Shown here piece by piece: positions 58,200 through 64,000 of a stretch of 64,000 bases of DNA. The notes under the pieces are model-generated. The model saw only the letters and a program-made list of their open reading frames with translations. It made no database searches and was not told the origin of the DNA. Each line of letters starts with the position of its first letter. Positions within the stretch are counted from its first letter, which is position 1. Position numbers and translations under genes: made by a program. The stretch is from Strigops habroptila (Eukaryota; Chordata; Aves; Psittaciformes; Psittacidae). The DNA lies in the NCBI RefSeq assembly GCF_004027225.2, contig NW_022651112.1, positions 124,001 through 188,000 on the forward strand, in the 5' to 3' direction.

Positions 58200-61100
58200 C
58201 GTTGCAGTGTCCCTCCTGCGGGACCTGAAACACGCCAACGTGGTGACGCTGCACGACATCGTCCACACGCCCCAGTGCCTCACCCTTGTCTTTGAGTACC
58301 TGGTGAGCACCCCAAAACCCCCTTCCTGCACCCCAAAACACCTCCTGGCACCGCGAAACACCCCCCTTGGACCCCAAACCCCCCTCCTGCATCCCAAAAC
58401 ACCTCTTGGGACCCCAAAACCCCTCTTCTGCACCCCAAAACACTTCCTGGCACCTGAAAACACTCCCCTTGGACCCCAAACCCCCCTCCTGCACCCCAAA
58501 ACACCTCCTGGGACCCCAAAACACTTCATGGGACCCCAAATCCCCCTCCTGCACCCCAAAACACCTGGCACCCCAAAACACTTCATGGGACCCCAAACCC
58601 CCCTCCTGCACCCCAAAACACCTCCTGGCACCCCAAAACACCCCCCTTGGACCCCAAACCCCCCTCCTGCAGCCCAAAACACCCCCTTTGGACCCTAAAC
58701 CTCCCTCCTGCACCCCAAAACTCTTCCTGGCACCCCAAAACCCACCTCCTGGGACCCCATAACACTTCATGGGACCCCAAAACCCCCCTCCTGCACCCCA
58801 AAACACCTCCTGGCACCCCAAAGTCTCCCCAGATGCCTCCCAGACACCTCCAAATCCTTACAGGCTACCCAAATTTCTCTCCCTTCCCCACACCCCCCCA
58901 AAATCTCCCCCAGGTCCCTCCAGGCCCATCCCAATTGACCCTGTGACCTCCCAAGTCCCCTCATAACCCTCTCAAATCCTCCATGGACCCCCCCCCAAAA
59001 TGCCTTTAGGAGTTCCCATGGCTCCAGGTCTCCCCCCACCCCAAAGCATTGCCTTTTTGGGGGGTTCCCCCCCCCAATCCTGTCCCCCCCGCCCTGTTTC
59101 AGGACCGGGACCTCAAGCAGTACCTGGATGACTGCGGCAGCGTCATCAGCATGCACAACGTCAAGGTGCGTGTAAGAAGCACGTAAGAGATGTGGGGGGG
59201 GGTCTGGGGGGTGCAAAGGGGTGCAATGGGGTGTGCAATGAGTGTGCAATGAGTGTGCAAGGGGCCGTTTTGGGGGTGGGGGGGGGGCAGCTCTTCCTCT
59301 TCCAGCTCCTGCGGGGTTTGGCCTTTTGCCACCGGCACAAGGTGCTGCACCGCGACCTCAAGCCCCAGAACCTCCTGCTCAGCCGACGGGGGGACCTCAA
59401 ACTCGCCGACTTCGGTCAGAGGGACCCCAAAACCCCCCCCCGGGACCCCCAAATGTCCCCCCAACCTCTACAAAACCCCAGGACCCCCTTCGGGAATGCC
59501 CGTTCCCTTCCCCTTTTCCCCCCAGCACCCCCTTGGGTACCCCAATTACTCCCCAGGACCCCATTTGCCACCCCCAGGGATCTCAATTACCCCCCCCCAC
59601 GTATCACCCTTTCTCCCCAGGGACCCCTGTTGCCCCCCAGGGCCCCAGTTTCCCCTTCCAGGGGTGCCCATTACCCCCCCAATGGACCCCCCTTTCCTAT
59701 CAGGACCCCCTTGGGGACCCCAATTGCCCCACTGAACCCCATTTACCACCCCCAGGGATCCCAATTACCCTCCCAGGACCCCCTTGGGGACCCCAATTAC
59801 CCCACTGGACCCCATTTACCACCCCCAGGGATCCCAATTACCCTCCCAGGACCTCCTTGGGGACCCCAATTGCCCCACTGGACCCCATTTACCACCCCCA
59901 GGGATCCCAATTACCCTCCAGGACCCCCTTGGGGACCCCAATTTCCCCCCCAGACCCCATTTTCCCCCCTAGGGACCTCCCCAAATCCCTTTTCCACTTC
60001 CTTAGGCTTGGCTCGGGCTAAATCCATCCCAACCAAGACCTATTCCAACGAGGTGGTGACACTCTGGTACCGGCCTCCCGACATCCTCCTGGGTTCCACT
60101 GAGTATTCCACCCAGATCGACATGTGGTGAGTGCACGAGGGCCTTGCACGAGGGCCAGGGGCTTTGCACAGGGGCTGGGGGGGGCCTCGTGTGCAGGTTT
60201 AGAGCGGTTTTGCAGGGGTTTTCTTGCACAAGGGTCTTGCACGAGGGTTGGGATGGGGTCCAGGGGTCTTGCATTGGAGGCTGGGATGGGGGCTAGAGGG
60301 TCTTGCACAGGTTTAGAGGGGGTTTGTGGGGGTCTCTTGCACGAGGGTCTTGCACAAGGAGCGGGTGCCTTGCACGAGGTGCTGAGCCAGTGTAGGGGGG
60401 AGACTTGGGGGCTCTTGGACATGTTTCAGAGGGGATTCTCTTGCACAAGGGTCTCTGATGAGCACCAGGAGCCTTGTATGAGGGTGCCAATAGGGATCTG
60501 TGCCTTGCACAAGGACCGGGACCAATTGCTTGTCCACAGAGGGGGGGTTCCCGGGGTGGGGATGGGGGTGTCTTGGGCCTTGCACGAGGATCTGGAGCCT
60601 TGCACGAGGATCTGGAGCCTTGCACGAGGGCCTTGCACGGGCATTGCAGGGGTGTGGGCTGCATCTTCTCGGAGATGGTGACGGGGCGGCCGCTGTTCCC
60701 CGGCTCCACCGTGGAGGAGCAGCTTCACTTCATCTTCCGCCTGCTCGGTATGGGGGGGCCCGAGCAAAGTGGGGGGGAATAGATGGGTTTTGGGGTGAAT
60801 AAAGGGGTTTAGGGTAAAAAAAGGAGCTTGGAGGGGGGAAATAAATGGGGGGTTTTGTAAATGAAGGGATTTGGGGCAAGTCTGGGGGCAATTTGAAGAG
60901 GTTTTGGAGGGAAATTTGGGGGGTTAGGGGAAATTTTGGGCAAATTCGTGGGGTTTTGGGGGAAATTTGGGGGTTAGGGGCAGTTTGGGGGATTTTGGGC
61001 AAATATGAGGGAAATTGAGGGGTTTTGGGGGGAAATGTGGGGAATTTGGGGAAAAATTGGAAGCTTTTGGGAAACTTCCAGGGGATTTTTGGAAGGTAAA

Positions 61101-63123
61101 GGGGATTTTGGGGTGAATAATGGGGATTTGAGGCATATAAAGGGAATTTGGGGTGTCCCTAGGATTGGGGCATCAGTGGCAGTTTGGTGGGGGTCCAAGA
61201 TTTGGGGGCATCGGGGGGGGGTTTGGGGAGGAGAGTCCTCTGGGATTGGGGGGGTTGAGATACTTGGGGGGCTGCAGTGGGACATGGGGTCTCAGAGGGG
61301 TTTTGGCATCCTCCCCCTTACCCCCCCCCCATTCCCCACAGGGACCCCAACGGAGGAGACATGGCCAGGCATCGGGGCCAACGCCGAGTTCCGGGCCCAC
61401 AAGTACCCCCCGTACCCCCCTGAGGGGCTGCTGCACCACGCCCCACGGTCTGCCCCATGGATGGGTTGCTGCTGCTCCATAGCAGGGGGAAGGTGGTCCA
61501 TAGTGGGGAGGGTTTGCCCCGTAGGGGGTGGTAGTTGCCCCATAGGGGGGTGTCTGTCCCATAGGGGGTGGCTGTGCCCCATAGCAGGGTTGGGGTGGGG
61601 GTATCTGCCCCACGGGGGGTGTCTGTGCCCCATAGTGGGGGTTGGGGTGTGGGTATCTGCCCCACGGGGGGTGTCTCTGCCCCATAGTGGGGGTTGGGGT
61701 GTGGGTATCTGCCCCACAGGGGGTGTCTCTGCCCCATAGTGGGGGTTGGGGTGTGGGTATCTGCCCCACAGGGGGTGCGTCTGCCCCACAGGGGGTGCGT
61801 CTGCCCCATACTAGTGGCTGGGGGATACCTGACTTCCCCTTTCCCCCCCCAGGCTGGACGAGGATGGTGCTGACCTGCTGGGGCAGCTGCTGCAGGTGAG
61901 GGGGGGGGGCGTGGCCAACAATAGCCCCGCCCCTTCCCCATAAACCCCTCCTCCCTCGCACAAGCTCCGCCCATCTGTGACCACGCCTCCTTTCCCAAGC
62001 CCCTCCCACATAGGGCGGAGCTTCCCCCCCTTCCCCTGCATGGAACCACCCATTGCATGCTCAGGGCGGGGGGGGGGAGCGGACGACTACATTGGTGGGG
62101 CCACGCCCACAAGAGGGCGTGTCCCCCCGCGGTGGGCGTGTCCTGACGGGGTGGGCGGGGCAGTTCGAGGGGCGGCGGCGGGTGCCGGCGGCAGAGGCCA
62201 TGGTGCATCCCTTCTTCGCCTGCCTGGGGCCCCGCGTCACCACCCTGCCCGACAGTGAGTGGTTGGGTCCGGGGGGGCGGGGGCGGGGCCTAGAGGGGGC
62301 GTGGTTTTACTTGGGCTTAAAGTGGGCGGGGCTTAAAGTGGGAGAGGGTTAAGGGGGAGATTGCTGGTGGGCTGTGGGCGGAGCTTGGGGCGGGGCTTAA
62401 TTGGGGCGTGGTTTAAGGGTGGGGCTTGGGGCGTGGCCTGGGGGTGGGTGGGCGGGGCTTGGTGGGGCGGGGTCTTTATGGGTGGAGCCTTGGAGCGGGG
62501 GAAGGATCCCATTGGTGGGGCTGGGGAGCAGTGGGAGGAGCCCTAGGGGCGGGGCTTACGTGCGGGTGGGAGGGGCCTGGGAGGGGCAGAGCTTTGTGGG
62601 GGCTTCAGATACATTGGGCATGGGAGGAGCTATGGGGGGGCGTGGCTTGTGTGTGGCCACGCCCCTTATGCAAAGCTACGGGGGGGCCCCCCCCCAATGC
62701 AGCCACCTCCATCTTCGCGCTGAAAGAGATCCAGCTGCAGAAGGAGCCAGGGCTGCGCTCGGCCACGCTGCCCCCCCCAGGTCAGCATTCCCAAACTGGG
62801 GATCCCCCCAAACCTAGACCCCCCCCCCTCCCTGAAACGCAGGGACCCACCCCCTAGAAACCAGGATCCATCCAAAACTGGGCCCCCCTCACCTCCAAAC
62901 ATTGAGGACCCCCCCAAAATCTGGGGATACCCCTTTAAAGCTGAAGTACCCCTGAATTTGGAGGACCCCCCCCACCAAAATATGGGAACCCTTTAAAAGT
63001 AGGGACTGCTCCCAGCTTTTGGGGATCCCTTGGGATCCTCCCTACTTTGGGGATTTCCCCTGAGCCCCCCCTTTTTCCTCCACAGGTTCCTCTGCCTTTC
63101 GGGTGCTCGACACTGAATTCTGA
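55451..63123 (+). CDS. CDK16: CDK16 (PCTAIRE-1), cyclin-Y-dependent kinase
   Basis: Ser/Thr kinase activated by cyclin Y; roles in spermatogenesis, neurite growth and vesicle traffic. Coding exons: 55451-55559, 56879-57012, 57455-57565, 57675-57731, 57973-58087, 58208-58302, 59103-59165, 59291-59414, 60006-60126, 60650-60747, 61342-61447, 61853-61895, 62164-62254, 62703-62780, 63086-63123. About 461 aa (human 496). N-terminus [18 protein letters not shown] and the segment [18 protein letters not shown] match CDK16 rather than CDK17/18. Kinase: P-loop [11 protein letters not shown], catalytic Lys in [10 protein letters not shown], signature [20 protein letters not shown], activation loop [20 protein letters not shown], ends FRVLDTEF. 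The non-coding first exon ends at 55208 and contains an 11-codon uORF. The 3' UTR appears spliced: CAG/GTAGGA donor at 63134, acceptor before 63400. The acceptors of exons 59291 and 62164 lack a clear pyrimidine tract. A TATAAA-type variant poly(A) signal near 63716 is possible. Confidence 0.97.
55660..56060. repeat. TGCCTGGCCCTTTAAGAG array, CDK16 intron 2
   Basis: About 11 copies of TGCCTG(G/T)CCCTTTAAGA with spacers of 20-45 bp. Confidence 0.88.
56070..56620. repeat. CCCATCTGTCCCTGTGTCACC array, CDK16 intron 2
   Basis: About 20 copies of a 25-35 bp C/T-rich unit adjoining the CTTTAAG array. Confidence 0.9.
57013..57400. repeat. GGGGTCTTGGGGGGCAATTG array, CDK16 intron 3
   Basis: G-rich units of 25-40 bp, GGTCCTGGGGG and GGGCAATTGAGG. 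Confidence 0.85.
58303..58835. repeat. CCTGCACCCCAAAACACCTC array, CDK16 intron 7
   Basis: About 20 copies of CACCCCAAAACACCTCCTGG and TTGGACCCCAAACCCCCC, beginning at the donor. Confidence 0.92.
59440..59995. repeat. 72-bp tandem repeat, CDK16 intron 9
   Basis: Unit GGGATCCCAATTACCCTCCC with CTTGGGGACCCCAATT and GACCCCATTTACCACCCCCA; four clear copies near 59.69-59.95 kb and degenerate ones upstream. Confidence 0.92.
60130..60645. repeat. CTTGCACGAGGG array, CDK16 intron 10
   Basis: About 18 copies of CTTGCACGAGG or TTGCACAAGG, the reverse complement of the RBM10 intron 6 unit. A short run also follows exon 58087. Confidence 0.9.
60775..61190. repeat. GGGGTTTTGGGGGAAATTTG array, CDK16 intron 11
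   Basis: G/T/A-rich 20-25 bp units, AATTTGGGGGTTAGGGG and similar. Confidence 0.82.
61500..61815. repeat. about 53-bp tandem repeat, CDK16 intron 12
   Basis: Unit GGGGGTTGGGGTGTGGGTAT with CTGCCCCACAGGGGGTGTCT and GCCCCATAGTG, four close copies. Confidence 0.92.
62260..62690. other. CDK16 intron 14, GGGCGGGGCTT/GGGCGTGGC-rich
   Basis: Dense GGGGCGGGGCTT and GGGGCGTGG words without strict period; no gene content. Confidence 0.6.
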
Positions 63124-63735
63124 CACTGAGCAGGTAGGAGACCCCTAAAATCGGGATGACCCCCCTGCATGGGGCCCCCCAGTAGATCTCCATCAAAACT
63201 GGGGAGCAACCCCCACAAAAAGGAAGAATATTCCCCAAAAGATGGGGAAGAGCCACAAAAATGAGCCACCCCCCCAAATGGGGGACCCTCAGAATGGACG
63301 AGCCCTAAAAAAGGGGAGAATTCTCCAAGGGGGGTGGAATTTGGGGGGGAGATCATAGATTTTAGGAGGCCCCCCCTTAACCCTTTCCTCTCCCCACAGC
63401 CCGTGGATCGCTGCTGCAACACCCTGGGACCTCCCCAAAACTTGGGGGGTGTTGCCCCCAAAGCTTGGGGAGACTGCTCTAAACTGGGGGGGCTACCCCC
63501 CAAAATGGAGGGGGGGCACCTTAAAACTAAGGGGGATCACCCTGAACTGTCACTATGCCCTCTTCCCTCCCCAAAGAGCTGCTGCTGGGTTTGGGGGGGG
63601 ATCACGTGGGACACCTCATTGTGGGGAGGTTCCCCCCTATTTTTTGGGGGGATCCCTCGATTTTGGGGTCCCCCCCACCCCCATTTACGTCGAGTTTTAT
63701 TTTTTCAAGGCAATATTATAAATAAGAGTCTATAT
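63124..63735 (+). other. CDK16: CDK16 3' UTR with probable intron
   Basis: Donor CAG/GTAGGA at 63134 and acceptor TTTCCTCTCCCCACAG ending at 63399 suggest a spliced 3' UTR. T-rich then TATTATAAATAAG near 63713 looks like a 3' end with a variant poly(A) signal. Confidence 0.5.
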
Positions 63736-63814
63736 TGGGTGCTCCCCCCGCAGGGGTGGGGCTTAGTGGGGGGAGGGGCTACCCTGGGGGCAGTTTGTGG
63801 GGGTGGGGAGGGTG

Positions 63815-64000
63815 GTGGTCCCCTTCTGAGCTTACTCTGAGGTTATTCACACTTTACTCCAGGGTTACTCCGGGGTTACTTGGGCCTTACTTGGGGTTTC
63901 TTCACCTCCTGGGGGAGGTCCCCGGGGTTGTGGGGGGCCCCGGTGTGGGGGGAAACTTGGTCCGAGGTTACTCCCATTTTACTACAGGGTTACTCAGGCC
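63815..64000. repeat. TTACTCCAGGGTTACTC array at right edge
   Basis: Copies of GGGTTACTC(C/A) and TTTACT(C/A)CAGGG, reverse-complement relatives of the GAGTAACC/CTGGAGTAA array before CDK16. Continues beyond the window. Confidence 0.75.

Overview
The window is vertebrate genomic DNA, most likely from a bird and probably from a very GC-rich microchromosome. Seven of the eight genes have orthologues in human Xp11.3-p11.23; HUWE1 is in Xp11.22. Two CR1 LINE fragments of avian/reptilian type lie in HUWE1 introns, introns are short (mostly 80-1500 bp), and nearly every intron is filled with tandem minisatellite DNA. I assigned genes by matching spliced exon translations to remembered human proteins; exon phases agree across almost every junction.

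Layout. Minus strand: HUWE1 (5' quarter only, 1-11130; the gene runs off the left edge), an assembly gap (11270-11768), UBA1 (N-terminal third only, 12843-18530, promoter CpG island near 19.6-20.1 kb), then NDUFB11 (21372-23008, complete). Plus strand: RBM10 (24064-38357), CFP/properdin (38796-43914), SYN1 (45120-51023), UXT (52071-54233) and CDK16 (55451-63123). NDUFB11 and RBM10 are head to head over a 0.4 kb CpG/CCAAT promoter. The plus-strand genes follow head to tail with spacers of 0.3-1.2 kb.

The genes do not form one pathway. UBA1 (E1) and HUWE1 (HECT E3) both act in ubiquitin transfer; RBM10 is a splicing regulator; NDUFB11 a complex I subunit; CFP the stabiliser of the alternative complement convertase; SYN1 a synaptic vesicle phosphoprotein; UXT a prefoldin-like chaperone; CDK16 a PCTAIRE kinase. 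Their grouping is shared ancestry with the human X short arm, in a rearranged order.

Main points of interest: a highly divergent SYN1 that has lost several residues of the ATP-grasp site and carries no nested TIMP gene; two single-base reading-frame breaks in C or G homopolymers (RBM10 exon 21, CFP exon 4), probably assembly errors; a contracted RBM10 C-terminus; UBA1 cut by a gap; palindromic minisatellites in RBM10 introns; repeat motifs shared in opposite orientation between distant introns; and an orphan promoter-like cluster with a ZNF143-type motif downstream of NDUFB11. I saw no tRNA, rRNA, CRISPR array or retroviral element.
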